Counted from the first letter of the stretch, positions 42,702-53,389 are shown. The stretch is 64,000 nucleotides of DNA from Agrococcus baldri (GCA_007988785.1 BJUU01000006.1:1-64000), one strand, 5' to 3'. The notes: generated from the letters alone by a model not told the origin. A program made the numbers and translations.

Positions 42702-44066
42702 ATGAGCAACGACACTGCATCAGCCCGCCGCAAGAGCGCCCGGCTCTCACTCCAGTCCGGCACCATCGGCGCCATCGTCGAGTGGTACGAGTACACGATC
42801 TACGGCCTGGCCTCAGCCCTCGTGTTCGGCCACGTCTTCTTTCCGGATCTCGAACCCGCGATCGGTCAGATCGTCTCGCTCGCGACGTTCGGCGTCGGCT
42901 TCCTCGCCCGCCCGATCGGCGCCTTCGTCGCCGGTCACCTCGGTGACGTGATCGGTCGCAAGTCGACGCTGATCCTGACGTTCTCGATCATGACGGTCTC
43001 GACCGCAGCGATCGGCCTGTTGCCCGGGCACGCGCAGATCGGCATCGCTGCACCCCTGCTGCTGTGCGTGCTGCGCCTCGCGCAGGGGTTCGCGGTCGGC
43101 GGAGAGTGGGGCGGCGCAGCGATCATCGCGGTCGAGAACGCCCCGCGCGAACGCCGCGGCTTCTTCGGCTCCTGGCCGCAGATCGGCGTCTCCGCCGGGC
43201 TGCTGCTCGGCACGGCCGTGGTGAGCCTCGTCGCCTGGGTCTCCGGCGATGCCTTCGCCGAGTGGGGATGGCGCGTGCCGTTCCTGCTCAGCATCCTCCT
43301 CGCCGCGGTCGGCTTCTACATTCGCCTGCGGGCGACCGAGAGCCCCGCGTTCCTCGAGGAGAAGGCGCGCATGGAGGCCGAGCAGGAGGAGCAGAAGGCG
43401 CCGCTGCCCGTGCTCTTCAAGCACCACCGTCGCTCGCTGCTGATCGCGATCTTCGGTCGCTTCGCCGAGGCGGGCAACTACTACCTCTTCACGACCTTCG
43501 TGCTCAGCTACGTCGCGGTGAACCTCGGCGTCGACAGCTGGGTCGGTCTGACCGCCTCCATGGTGGGCGCGGCCGCCAACATCGTGATGATCCCGATCTA
43601 CGGCGCACTCTCTGATCGCATCGGCCGGCGGCGCACCTTCTTGATCGGTGCCGCGCTCATCATCGCGGTGTCGGCACCGACGTTCCTGCTCGTGCAGAGC
43701 GGGGAGGCCTGGGCGATCATCCTCGGCGTGCTGCTGTTCCTCGGGCTCGGCCACGGCATGGTCTACGCCCCGATGCCTGCGCTGTACTGCGAGCTGTTCC
43801 CCACGAAGGTCCGCTACTCCGGCATCTCCGTCGGCTACCAGATGGCCTCGATCCTGCTCGCGAGCTTCACCCCCGCGCTCGCCAGCGCGATGGTGCTGTG
43901 GAGCGGCGGTTCGATCTGGCCGGTGATCGCGTTCGCGATCGTCTGCACCCTGATCGCCGCGGTCGCCGTCTGGTTCGCACCGGACAACCGTCACCTCGAG
44001 CTGAACGAGATCGGTCAGCTGCCCGCCGACCGGGCGGACGCCGGGCGCGTGCCCGCCGCAGTCTGA
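42702..44066 (+). CDS. MFS transporter, metabolite:H+ symporter (MHS) family
   Basis: A 454-residue transporter with about twelve membrane segments. GAIVEWYEYTIYGLASAL at the start, RPIGAFVAGHLGDVIGRK, and GFAVGGEWGGAA are the MHS family hallmarks (KgtP, ShiA, ProP relatives), which bring in organic acids and osmolytes with protons. A charged loop (EEKARMEAEQEEQKAPLPVLFKH) divides the two halves. AAAGGAG precedes the ATG. It is first in an operon with a histidinol-dehydrogenase homologue and an SDR, so the imported compound is probably a hydroxy acid or polyol acid. Confidence 0.92.
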   Translation: MSNDTASARRKSARLSLQSGTIGAIVEWYEYTIYGLASALVFGHVFFPDLEPAIGQIVSLATFGVGFLARPIGAFVAGHLGDVIGRKSTLILTFSIMTVSTAAIGLLPGHAQIGIAAPLLLCVLRLAQGFAVGGEWGGAAIIAVENAPRERRGFFGSWPQIGVSAGLLLGTAVVSLVAWVSGDAFAEWGWRVPFLLSILLAAVGFYIRLRATESPAFLEEKARMEAEQEEQKAPLPVLFKHHRRSLLIAIFGRFAEAGNYYLFTTFVLSYVAVNLGVDSWVGLTASMVGAAANIVMIPIYGALSDRIGRRRTFLIGAALIIAVSAPTFLLVQSGEAWAIILGVLLFLGLGHGMVYAPMPALYCELFPTKVRYSGISVGYQMASILLASFTPALASAMVLWSGGSIWPVIAFAIVCTLIAAVAVWFAPDNRHLELNEIGQLPADRADAGRVPAAV

Positions 44067-44093
44067 ACCCACCAACCGCGAAGGAGAACCATC

Positions 44094-45434
44094 ATGACCA
44101 TCGTGACCGACCAGCCGATCTCGACGATCGACCTCAAGCTGCCCTCGGGCGACGCCGCAGAGCGCGGCAGCACCGCCGACGTCCGTCAGATCGTGGAGGG
44201 CGTCATCTCCGACATCCGCGAGCGGGGCGACGAAGCCGTGCGCGAGTACTCGAAGAAGTTCGACGACTACGCGCCCGACTCCTTCCTGCTCTCGGAGGAG
44301 CAGCTCGACGAGATCGTCGCGCGAGTTCCCGAGCAGGTGCTCGAGGACATCCGCTTCGTGCAGGAGCAGGTGCGCCACATGGCGCAGAAGCAGCTCGAGT
44401 CGCTGAGCGACTTCGAGATCGAGACCCTGCCAGGGGTGCTGCTGGGGCAGAAGCACGTGCCGATCCAGGCCGCAGGCGCCTACATCCCCGGCGGCAAGTA
44501 CCCGTTGCTCGCCAGCGCCCACATGACGATCGTCACCGCCAAGGTCGCCGGCGTCGAGCGCGTCGCGGCCTGCACGCCGCTGATCAAGGGCGAGGTGCCC
44601 GACGCGACCGTCGCCGCCATGCGTTTGGCAGGTGCAGACGAGATCTACCTGCTCGGCGGCATCCAGGCTGTCGCCGCCATGGCCGTCGGCACCGAGACCA
44701 TCGCTCCCGTGAACATGCTGGCCGGCCCCGGCAACGCCTTCGTGGCCGAGGCGAAGCGGCAGCTCTTCGGCGAGGTCGGCATCGACCTGTTCGCGGGCCC
44801 CACCGAAGTGCTCATCGTCGCCGATGAGCACGCCGACCCGTTCGTCGTCGCGGTCGATCTGCTCTCGCAGGCCGAGCACGGGCCCGACTCGCCCGCGATC
44901 CTCATCACGACCAGCGAGGACCTCGGCCGCACGGTCATCGAGCACATCGATGCGCTCCTGCCGGGCATGTCGACGCGCGACTTCGCCGAGGCCGCGTGGC
45001 GCGACTGGGGCGCCGTGCATGTCGTGACGACGCTCGACGACGCCTACGCGCTCGCCGACCGCTACGCATCCGAGCACGTCCAGATCCTCACGCAGCAGCC
45101 GCGCGAGGCGCTCGAGAAGATGCACGACTACGGCGCGCTCTTCCTCGGCGAGGGCACCTGCGTCTCGTACGGCGACAAGGTCATCGGCACCAACCACGTG
45201 CTCCCCACCCGCGGCGCCGCTCGCTACACGGGTGGCTTGTGGGTCGGCAAGTATCTGCGCACCGTCACGTACCAGGAGGTCGTCAACGAGGAGTCGAGCG
45301 CGTTCCTGGGCGAGCTGTGCGGTCGCGCGGCACGCGTCGAGCGCTTCGAGGGTCACGCCCGTTCAGGCGACATCCGCGCTGCGAAGTACGGCGGTGCCGA
45401 GCTGCCCTGGACCGAGCACACGTTCCAGCGGTGA
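44094..45434 (+). CDS. histidinol dehydrogenase homologue (HpsN-like)
   Basis: A 446-residue zinc-dependent, NAD-linked dehydrogenase of the HisD fold: HVPIQAAGAYIPGGKYPLLASAHMT-type block, LAGPGNAFVAEAKRQLFG, LFAGPTEVLIVADE, LLSQAEHGPDSPA with the metal/catalytic His, and SYGDKVIGTNHVLPT. It is not in a his operon. Instead it lies between an MHS transporter and an SDR, as in catabolic HisD paralogues such as sulfopropanediol dehydrogenase HpsN, which oxidise a terminal alcohol to an acid. The substrate is inferred, not shown. Confidence 0.87.
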   Translation: MTIVTDQPISTIDLKLPSGDAAERGSTADVRQIVEGVISDIRERGDEAVREYSKKFDDYAPDSFLLSEEQLDEIVARVPEQVLEDIRFVQEQVRHMAQKQLESLSDFEIETLPGVLLGQKHVPIQAAGAYIPGGKYPLLASAHMTIVTAKVAGVERVAACTPLIKGEVPDATVAAMRLAGADEIYLLGGIQAVAAMAVGTETIAPVNMLAGPGNAFVAEAKRQLFGEVGIDLFAGPTEVLIVADEHADPFVVAVDLLSQAEHGPDSPAILITTSEDLGRTVIEHIDALLPGMSTRDFAEAAWRDWGAVHVVTTLDDAYALADRYASEHVQILTQQPREALEKMHDYGALFLGEGTCVSYGDKVIGTNHVLPTRGAARYTGGLWVGKYLRTVTYQEVVNEESSAFLGELCGRAARVERFEGHARSGDIRAAKYGGAELPWTEHTFQR

Positions 45435-45490
45435 GTGGCTGCAGCGGCCGGCCCTCGGGTCGGCCGCTGCCAGAGCGAGAGGCACGCATC

Positions 45491-46246
45491 ATGCAGACGG
45501 ATGCTTCGGGTCGCTTCCAGGGGCGTGTTGCGTTGGTCACAGGCGCCGGCAGGGGCCTTGGCGCAGCGATCGCCGATCGGCTCGCAGCCGGTGGCGCGAC
45601 GGTGCTCGGCACCAGCCGCTCAACAGAGGAGGCGCAGCGCATCGGCGACCGCTACGGCACCCGCCCCTGTGTGCTCGACCTCACGGAGATCGCGTCGATC
45701 GAGCCAGCGATCCAGCACGCGACCGACGCTGCGGGCGGCATCGATCTGCTCGTCAACAACGCCGGCGTCAACGTGCCCGTCCCCGCGCTGCAGCTGCGAG
45801 AGGACGACTGGGATGCGGTGCACGACGTCAACGTGAAGGGCACCTTCTTCGTCACGCAGGCGCTCGCGCGCCACTGGGTCTCGCGTGGCGCGCCAGGCGC
45901 GGTGGTGACGATCGGATCGCAGGCGGGGATCGTCGCGATCGAGGATCGCGCCGCATATGGTTCCAGCAAGGCGGCGATCGCTCAGCTCACGCGCCAGCTC
46001 GCCTTCGAATGGGGGCAGCACGGCATTCGCGTGAACGCCGTGGCACCGACCTTCGTGCCGACGGAGCTGACCGCATCGACGCTCTCCGAACCGGTGGTCG
46101 CCGAGCGCCTGCTCGCCCGCATACCGCTGGGCCGATTCGGCACGGCTGACGAGGTCGCCGATGCGGTCGCCTTCTTGCTCAGCGACGCCGCCTCCCTCAT
46201 CACCGGTCACACGCTCGTCGCCGACGGCGGCTATACCGTCCACTGA
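45491..46246 (+). CDS. short-chain dehydrogenase/reductase
   Basis: A 251-residue classical SDR: cofactor motif TGAGRGLG (residues about 17-24), NNAG near 92, catalytic Ser in TIGSQAGIV, YxxxK as YGSSKAA, and the C-terminal GHTLVADGGY. It is the last gene of the lacI-MHS-HisD operon and probably oxidises or epimerises a secondary alcohol of the imported compound, supplying the substrate of the HisD homologue. ATG at 45491, with a weak AGAGG upstream. Confidence 0.9.
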   Translation: MQTDASGRFQGRVALVTGAGRGLGAAIADRLAAGGATVLGTSRSTEEAQRIGDRYGTRPCVLDLTEIASIEPAIQHATDAAGGIDLLVNNAGVNVPVPALQLREDDWDAVHDVNVKGTFFVTQALARHWVSRGAPGAVVTIGSQAGIVAIEDRAAYGSSKAAIAQLTRQLAFEWGQHGIRVNAVAPTFVPTELTASTLSEPVVAERLLARIPLGRFGTADEVADAVAFLLSDAASLITGHTLVADGGYTVH

Positions 46247-46261
46247 CCGGCGGACGCCGGA

Positions 46262-46783
46262 TCAGGCCCGAGTCACGTCGACCGCGTGGTGCTCGAGGTC
46301 GTGCAGCGCGTAGACGAGCAGCGTCTCGACGGTGAAGACCGAGCCGTTGGAGCGCCTGCCGGGCCGCTCCCACGCGTCTGACGGCACCCCATCCGCCGCG
46401 CCTGCGAGCGACGCGGCAGCCAGGTCGAGCTCGGCGGCCACGTGCTCGGGCTCGAGACTCGCGTAGTCGCCGTCGATCGCCGCCTGATCCTGATCCCAGT
46501 TGGCGAACTCGGGGTCGGGCTCTCCCAGCAGCTGCTCGAGGCGTGTCTGCATGACGCCGCAGACGTCGCGCACGTGCGCCGCGTACTCCAGCGGCGACCA
46601 GGTCGCGTCGTCGGGGCGCTCGCTCACCGCATCGCCGTGGAGCCGCTGGTGCATCGCGGCGGCGGCATGGCGGATGCGTCGGCCGAGGTCGTCGCGGTCG
46701 ACCGCCAGCGGGTCGAACCCGCACTCGGCGCAGCGCTCGTGGAGGACCCAGGTCCAGTCCTTGGTGTCGGGCTCGATCGGCAT
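46262..46783 (-). CDS. DinB-like protein
   Basis: A 173-residue protein with a DinB/MDMPI-like four-helix-bundle pattern: WSPLEYAAHVRDVCGVMQTRL, and near the C-terminus YALHDLEHHAVDV, supplying histidines that would bind a metal. The N-terminus contains CAEC (residues 18-21). The family holds thiol-dependent transferases using mycothiol or bacillithiol. CATGCT lies six bases before the ATG, a leaderless pattern. It converges on the SDR gene. Confidence 0.83.
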   Translation of the reverse strand: MPIEPDTKDWTWVLHERCAECGFDPLAVDRDDLGRRIRHAAAAMHQRLHGDAVSERPDDATWSPLEYAAHVRDVCGVMQTRLEQLLGEPDPEFANWDQDQAAIDGDYASLEPEHVAAELDLAAASLAGAADGVPSDAWERPGRRSNGSVFTVETLLVYALHDLEHHAVDVTRA

Positions 46784-46900
46784 GCAGCCAGCATGCCATC
46801 GCCAGACATCATCCCGGAGGATGAGGCCGCCGAGACCCAGGAGGGACGCGGCACGGCACTCCTTCTTCCTACCGTCGAAGCAGACGAAAGGAACCGCATC

Positions 46901-47041
46901 ATGGAGATGTTCTCACTGCTCTTCACCGCCGCCGAGGCCGCGCTCGTGGCGCTCGGCATCGCCACCATCACGGTGGTCGCCATCGGCGGCCTCATCGTCG
47001 GCACCGCGTCGTTCGCGGGCAACCGCCGCCGCGCGCGCTGA
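46901..47041 (+). CDS. small membrane protein
   Basis: A 46-residue peptide with one long hydrophobic segment (about residues 6-36, LLFTAAEAALVALGIATITV continuing to GTASF) and a basic C-terminus NRRRAR, so it should span the membrane with its C-terminus inside. GAAAGGA lies before the ATG. No family recognised. It sits alone upstream of the paa thiolase promoter. Confidence 0.6.
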   Translation: MEMFSLLFTAAEAALVALGIATITVVAIGGLIVGTASFAGNRRRAR

Positions 47042-47061
47042 CGCAGACCGTGGGCCCGCGC

Positions 47062-47111
47062 TTGCGAGCGCATCCGGCGGGGCATACTGTATTCCTGAAC
47101 GATCGGTCACT
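47062..47111 (+). promoter_or_regulatory. paa thiolase operon promoter with TetR-type operator
   Basis: -35 TTGCGA (47062-47067) and -10 TACTGT (47085-47090) are 17 bases apart. CCTGAACGATCGGTCACT (47094-47111) follows; its core TGAnCG-N2-CGnTCA is a TetR-type palindrome. The same element, differing at two positions, lies before paaA at 56030, and both are followed by AATTC. This marks the two rightward paa transcripts as co-regulated. Confidence 0.8.
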
Positions 47112-47171
47112 AATTCGTGGAGCGGTGCGCATCGCCCGCTCGGTGATCACGACGATGGAGTCAGGAGTCCC

Positions 47172-48356
<1,185 letters not shown>

Positions 48357-48386
48357 CCATGCGCACCGACACGACGGCCTGGTCCG

Positions 48387-48447
48387 TCAACCGGTGCAGA
48401 TCGGCGACGACGGGATTATCGCGTCGTCGCCGATCTGCACCGGTTGA
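48387..48447. repeat. perfect 26-bp inverted repeat with 9-base loop
   Basis: 48387-48412 and 48422-48447 are exact reverse complements (left arm begins TCAACCGGTGCAGATCGG, right arm ends GATCTGCACCGGTTGA), separated by GGATTATCG. The stem fills most of the 130-base gap between the thiolase and the PaaF-like gene. It may attenuate or process the transcript. There is no T-run. The arm sequence does not recur elsewhere that I could see. Confidence 0.85.
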
Positions 48448-48486
48448 GTGGCCGGCCTTGCCGGGACAGTCGACCGAGGGCGCCGC

Positions 48487-49260
48487 ATGAGCACCAGCCT
48501 CCGCATCGAGGATCGCGGCAGCCACCTGCTCGCCACCCTCGACCGACCCGAGAAGCGCAACGCCATCGACCAGGAGCTCGTCGACGCGCTGCACGCGCTC
48601 TGCGCCCGGCTCGAGGTCGAGCGGCGCACGCTCGTGCTCGCAGGCAGCGGCGGTGACTTCGCGGCCGGCGCCGACATCGCGCAGCTGCGCGAGCGCCGCG
48701 CCCCCGACGCGCTCGCGGGCATCAACACCCGCTGCTTCCAGCGCATCCGCGCCCTGCCGATGCCGGTGATCGCCGTGCTCGAGGGCTACGCGCTCGGCGG
48801 CGGCGCAGAACTCGCCTACGCCGCCGACATCCGCATCGGCACGCCGAGCCTCACGATCGGCAACCCCGAGACCGGCCTCGGCATCATCGCCGCGGCCGGC
48901 GCCACCTGGCGGCTGCCGCAGATCGTCGGCGACGCGCTCGCGGCCGAGATGCTGCTCACCGGCCGCCTCCTCGACGCCGCCGAGGCGCTCGCCGCCGGCC
49001 TCGTGAGCGCTGTGCTCGAACCCGAGGCCGCGCTCGCCCGCGCCACCGAGATCGCCGAGCGCATCGCGAAGCTCGACCCCGCCGCTACGCAGGCGACGAA
49101 GCGCACGCTGCTCGCCCCCGCGAGCGCGCATCCCGCCATCGAGCTGCAGGAGCAGGCCGTGCTGTTCGAGAGCGACGAGAAGCAGCGCCGCATGACGGCG
49201 TTCCTCGAGCGGCGCAGCCGATCGACCGGGGCCGCCACCGAGGGGAAGGCGCGGCGATGA
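48487..49260 (+). CDS. enoyl-CoA hydratase (PaaF-like)
   Basis: A 257-residue crotonase-fold protein: oxyanion segment GDFAAGADIAQLR, then the first catalytic glutamate in GYALGGGAELAYAADI and the second in NPETGLGIIAAAGATWRL. This fits the PaaF role, hydrating 2,3-dehydroadipyl-CoA. It starts with ATG at 48487 and its stop overlaps the next gene's ATG (ATGA), so the hydratase and dehydrogenase are coupled. Confidence 0.88.
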   Translation: MSTSLRIEDRGSHLLATLDRPEKRNAIDQELVDALHALCARLEVERRTLVLAGSGGDFAAGADIAQLRERRAPDALAGINTRCFQRIRALPMPVIAVLEGYALGGGAELAYAADIRIGTPSLTIGNPETGLGIIAAAGATWRLPQIVGDALAAEMLLTGRLLDAAEALAAGLVSAVLEPEAALARATEIAERIAKLDPAATQATKRTLLAPASAHPAIELQEQAVLFESDEKQRRMTAFLERRSRSTGAATEGKARR

Positions 49261-50144
49261 CCGAGCAGCAGATCGACGACACGGATGCCGTGGTCGGCGC
49301 AGGCGCGCCCGAGCGCGTCGGGGTGCTCGGCGGCGGCCGCATGGGTGCCGGCATCGCGCACGCCTTCGTGCTGGCCGGCAGCCAGGTGATCATCGTCGAG
49401 CGCGACGCCGCCGCGGCCGACGCCGCCCGCGGCCGCGTGACCGAGAGCCTGCGCGCGAGCGTCGAGCGCGGCTGGTCAGAGCCGCTGGTCGAGCTCGAGG
49501 GCCGCATCACGGTCGCCCTCGACGTCGACGCCTTCACCGACAGCGGCCTCGTGATCGAGGCCGTGCCCGAGGATGAGGGGCTGAAGGCGGACGCGCTGGC
49601 GCGCGTCGAGGCGGTCCTGACCGACCGCGCGGCGTTGGCGAGCAACACCTCCTCCGTCTCCATCGATCGGCTGGCGGCGGGGCTGACCCGCCCCGAGCGC
49701 TTCCTGGGCCTGCACTTCTTCAACCCGGTGCCCGCATCCGCGCTGGTGGAGATCGTGCTGGGCGACGCCACCGCCCCGGCGCTCGCGAACGACGCGCGCG
49801 CCTGGGTGGAGGCGCTCGGCAAGACGCCCGTGACCGTGCACGATGCGCCGGGCTTCGCGAGCTCGAGGCTCGGTGTCGCGCTGGGCCTGGAGGCGATCCG
49901 CATGGTCGAGGAGGGCGTCGCGAGCCCCGGCGACATCGACGCCGCCATGGAGCTCGGCTACAAGCACCCGGCCGGGCCGCTGCGCACCACCGACATCGTG
50001 GGCCTCGACGTGCGGCTCGGCATCGCCGAGCAGCTGCACCGCGATCTGGGCGAGCGCTTCGCACCCCCGCAGCTGCTGCGCGACATGGTCGCCGAGGGAC
50101 GCCTCGGCAAGAAGGCCGGCCGCGGCTTCTACGACTGGACCTGA
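49257..50144 (+). CDS. 3-hydroxyacyl-CoA dehydrogenase (PaaH-like)
   Basis: A 295-residue NAD-dependent dehydrogenase: Rossmann motif GVLGGGRMGAGIAHAF (about residues 21-36), catalytic histidine in GLHFFNPVP, and the C-terminal helical domain with MELGYKHPAGPL and GKKAGRGFYDW. It has a single pair of domains, as expected for PaaH, oxidising 3-hydroxyadipyl-CoA to the 3-oxo compound for the thiolase. It is the middle gene of the upstream paa operon. Confidence 0.9.
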   Translation: MTEQQIDDTDAVVGAGAPERVGVLGGGRMGAGIAHAFVLAGSQVIIVERDAAAADAARGRVTESLRASVERGWSEPLVELEGRITVALDVDAFTDSGLVIEAVPEDEGLKADALARVEAVLTDRAALASNTSSVSIDRLAAGLTRPERFLGLHFFNPVPASALVEIVLGDATAPALANDARAWVEALGKTPVTVHDAPGFASSRLGVALGLEAIRMVEEGVASPGDIDAAMELGYKHPAGPLRTTDIVGLDVRLGIAEQLHRDLGERFAPPQLLRDMVAEGRLGKKAGRGFYDWT

Positions 50145-50168
50145 CCGCCCATGCCCCAGACCCCCGTC

Positions 50169-50258
50169 CACAACGCAAGCCCGATCGGCACGCTCCGCGC
50201 CGGAGCAGCGCGATCCGCCGGATCCGCCGCTGGATCGGCATCCCGGGCTTGCGTTGTG
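50169..50258. repeat. 15-bp inverted repeat around a 60-base loop
   Basis: CACAACGCAAGCCCG (50169-50183) and CGGGCTTGCGTTGTG (50244-50258) are exact complements. The loop has its own small stem (CTCCG/CGGAG) and a direct repeat GATCGGCA. It lies between the PaaH-like and paaZ genes, in a position comparable to the 26-bp hairpin one gene earlier but with unrelated sequence. Confidence 0.75.
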
Positions 50259-50287
50259 CACCGGCACCGACCGAGAGTGAGCGCCCG

Positions 50288-52366
50288 ATGAGCACCACCC
50301 GCATCTTGCCCAGCTACATCCAGGACTCCTGGTGGGAGCCCGCCGACGCGACCGATGCGACCGTCGTGCGCGACGCGAGCACCGGCGAGGAGGTCGTGCG
50401 CGTCAGCGCGGCAGGCCTCGACACCGCCGCGGCGCTCGAGCACGCCCGCTCGATCGGCCAGCACAGCCTCGCCCCGCTCACCTTCCACCAGCGGGCGATC
50501 CTGCTGAAGCAGTTCGCCCTCGCGCTCACCGAGCGCAAGCAGGAGCTCTACGACCTCAGCTTCCAGGCCGGTGCCACCAAGAACGACGCCTGGGTCGACA
50601 TCGACGGCGGCATCGGGGTGCTCTTCACCTACTCGTCGAAGGGCCGGCGCGAGATGCCGCAGTCGACGATCTACCTCGACGGCGCGGTCGAGCCGCTCTC
50701 GAAGGACGGCTCCTTCCTGGCTCGCCACATCTGCACGACCCTGCCGGGCGTCGCGGTGCAGATCAACGCCTTCAACTTCCCCGTCTGGGGCTCGCTCGAG
50801 AAGCTCGCACCGGCGTTCCTGGCAGGCATGCCCACGCTCATCAAGCCTGCGACCCCCACCGGCTTCGTCGCCGAGCACATGGTGCGCATCCTCGCCGAGT
50901 CGGGCCTGCTGCCGGCCGGTGCGATCCAGATCGTCAACGGCTCCGCCCGCGACCTGATGGATCACCTCCGGCTCGGCGACACGGTCGGCTTCACCGGCAG
51001 CGCCTCCACCGCCGACTCGCTGCGCCGGCACGACGCCGTGCAGGCCCGCGGCGTGCGCTTCACCGCCGAGACCGACTCGATCAACGCATCCGTGCTCGGC
51101 CCCGATGCCACCTCGGGCACCCCCGAGTTCGATGCCTTCGTGCGCGGCCTCGTCGCCGAGATGACCTCGAAGGCCGGCCAGAAGTGCACGGCGATCCGGC
51201 GCGCGATCGTGCCGACGGGCATGACGGATGCGGTGGCCGCGGCCGTGCGCGAGCGCATCGCCGCGAAGGTGGTCGTCGGCGACCCGCGCGGCGAGGGCGT
51301 CACGATGGGCCCGCTCGCCTCCACCGAGCAGCGCGACGAGGTGCTGCAGCAGCTGATGAAGCTGCGCGAGGGCGGCGGGCAGATCGTGGTCGGCGGCGAC
51401 GCGGGGCACGTGACCCTCGCCGACGGCACGCTCACCGACGCACCGGAAGGCAGTGCCTTCGTCGCCCCGACGCTGCTGGCGTTCAAGGACGCAGAGGCGG
51501 ATGCGCTGCACACGGTCGAGGCCTTCGGCCCCGTCGCGTCGCTGGTCGAGTACGGCTCGCCGGAGCAGGCCGCCGAGCTGGTGGCGCGCGGCGGCGGATC
51601 GCTCGTCACCTCGGTCGCATCGCACGACCCCGCGTTCGTCAGCGAGCTCACCTGCCGCATCGCCCCGCACAACGGCCGCATCCTGCTGCTCGACCGCGAC
51701 GACGCGCGCGCCTCGACCGGGCACGGCTCGCCGCTGCCGATGCTCGTGCACGGCGGCCCGGGTCGCGCCGGCGGCGGCGAGGAGCTGGGCGGCATCCGCT
51801 CGGTGCTGCACCACATGCAGCGCACGGCGATCCAGGGCTCGCCCGCCATGCTGACGGCGGTGACGGGGGTGTGGCACGCCGGGGCTCCGGCGTCGACCGA
51901 GCCCCCGCATCCGTTCCGGAAGTCGCTCGCGGAGCTCGCCATCGGCGATCGGGTGGTGAGCGAGCGGCGCGAGATCTCGCTCGAGGACATCGAGCACTTC
52001 GCCGAGTTCACGGGCGACACCTTCTACGCCCACATGGATCAGGCGGCGGCCGAGGCGAACCCCTTCTTCCCCGGCCGCGTCGCGCACGGCTACCTGCTGC
52101 TGTCGTTCGCGGCGGGGCTGTTCGTCGAGCCCGCGCCGGGCCCGGTGCTGGCGAACACGGGCCTCGACAACCTGCGCTTCATGACGCCCGTCTCCCCCGG
52201 CGACAGCCTGCAGGTGACGCTCACGGCCAAGCAGATCACGCCGCGCGAGACCGAGGACTACGGCGAGGTGCGGTGGGATGCGGTGCTGACGAACCAGCAC
52301 GACGAGACGGTCGCGCAGTACGACCTGCTGACCTACGTCGCGAAGACGCAGCAGCCGACCGCGTAG
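50288..52366 (+). CDS. paaZ: bifunctional oxepin-CoA hydrolase / aldehyde dehydrogenase PaaZ
   Basis: A 692-residue fusion. Residues 1-520 are an aldehyde dehydrogenase with catalytic cysteine in KAGQKCTAIRR and glutamate in AETDSIN; residues 545-692 are a MaoC-like hotdog hydratase with FTGDTFYAHMDQAAAE and GRVAHGYLLLSF. PaaZ opens the oxepin-CoA ring and oxidises the resulting aldehyde. Both active sites look intact. The start is the ATG at 50288. Confidence 0.95.
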   Translation: MSTTRILPSYIQDSWWEPADATDATVVRDASTGEEVVRVSAAGLDTAAALEHARSIGQHSLAPLTFHQRAILLKQFALALTERKQELYDLSFQAGATKNDAWVDIDGGIGVLFTYSSKGRREMPQSTIYLDGAVEPLSKDGSFLARHICTTLPGVAVQINAFNFPVWGSLEKLAPAFLAGMPTLIKPATPTGFVAEHMVRILAESGLLPAGAIQIVNGSARDLMDHLRLGDTVGFTGSASTADSLRRHDAVQARGVRFTAETDSINASVLGPDATSGTPEFDAFVRGLVAEMTSKAGQKCTAIRRAIVPTGMTDAVAAAVRERIAAKVVVGDPRGEGVTMGPLASTEQRDEVLQQLMKLREGGGQIVVGGDAGHVTLADGTLTDAPEGSAFVAPTLLAFKDAEADALHTVEAFGPVASLVEYGSPEQAAELVARGGGSLVTSVASHDPAFVSELTCRIAPHNGRILLLDRDDARASTGHGSPLPMLVHGGPGRAGGGEELGGIRSVLHHMQRTAIQGSPAMLTAVTGVWHAGAPASTEPPHPFRKSLAELAIGDRVVSERREISLEDIEHFAEFTGDTFYAHMDQAAAEANPFFPGRVAHGYLLLSFAAGLFVEPAPGPVLANTGLDNLRFMTPVSPGDSLQVTLTAKQITPRETEDYGEVRWDAVLTNQHDETVAQYDLLTYVAKTQQPTA

Positions 52367-52370
52367 GCCG

Positions 52371-52388
52371 CCCTTCGACAGGCTCAGG
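52371..52388. repeat. fragment of the CCCTTCGAC repeat
   Basis: CCCTTCGACAGGCTCAGG matches the left end of the element at 17525. It follows the paaZ stop by four bases. No matching right end is present. Confidence 0.6.
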
Positions 52389-52453
52389 ACCCGGAGCGCA
52401 CGCCGGAGGCGGACGCGTCACGGCGCCGGAGCCGCTGCGAGCCGCGGACATGC

Positions 52454-52503
52454 GTGTGCGGCTGCTGCTGCAGAACCGCGTTCTGGCAGCAGCAGCCGCA
52501 CAC
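52454..52503. terminator. long near-perfect hairpin between paaZ and rpf
   Basis: A 23-base left arm (52454-52476, beginning GTGTGCGGCTGCTGCTGC) pairs with a 24-base right arm (52480-52503) with one bulged base and a three-base loop, CGC. It lies between the convergent paaZ and rpf genes and would terminate in either direction. The minus-strand rpf stop codon is ten bases beyond it. Confidence 0.7.
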
Positions 52504-52513
52504 CGGCCGCCGA

Positions 52514-53233
<720 letters not shown>

Positions 53234-53352
53234 TCAGCACGCACTGCGCGCATCCGCCCGCCCGACCGGAACTGTTGATTCGATGGCACGAAGGACTCTA
53301 GGGGCGGATGCGACGGCCGTCCTTCGCGGTTCAAGCCGACGACACTACCAAA

Positions 53353-53369
53353 GATAACGTTTTGATAAC
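53353..53369 (-). promoter_or_regulatory. direct repeat upstream of rpf (MtrA-like site?)
   Basis: On the minus strand GTTATC-N5-GTTATC, an exact 6-bp direct repeat with 11-bp period, lies about 140 bases before the rpf start in a conspicuously AT-rich patch. OmpR-type response regulators bind such tandem sites; MtrA controls rpf genes in other actinobacteria. A TTGTTA and a TAGTGT 18 bases apart could be the promoter. Confidence 0.45.
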
Positions 53370-53389
53370 AACCCGCGTGTCCGCAGGCG

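Noticed and set aside
44094..45434. Biosynthetic histidinol dehydrogenase (hisD)
   Set aside because: No other his gene is near, and the gene is in a LacI-controlled operon with a transporter and an SDR.
41574..46246. Genomic island call for the second LacI operon
   Set aside because: Codon use looks slightly less GC-extreme by eye, but there is no integrase, tRNA or attachment site, and the difference was not computed.
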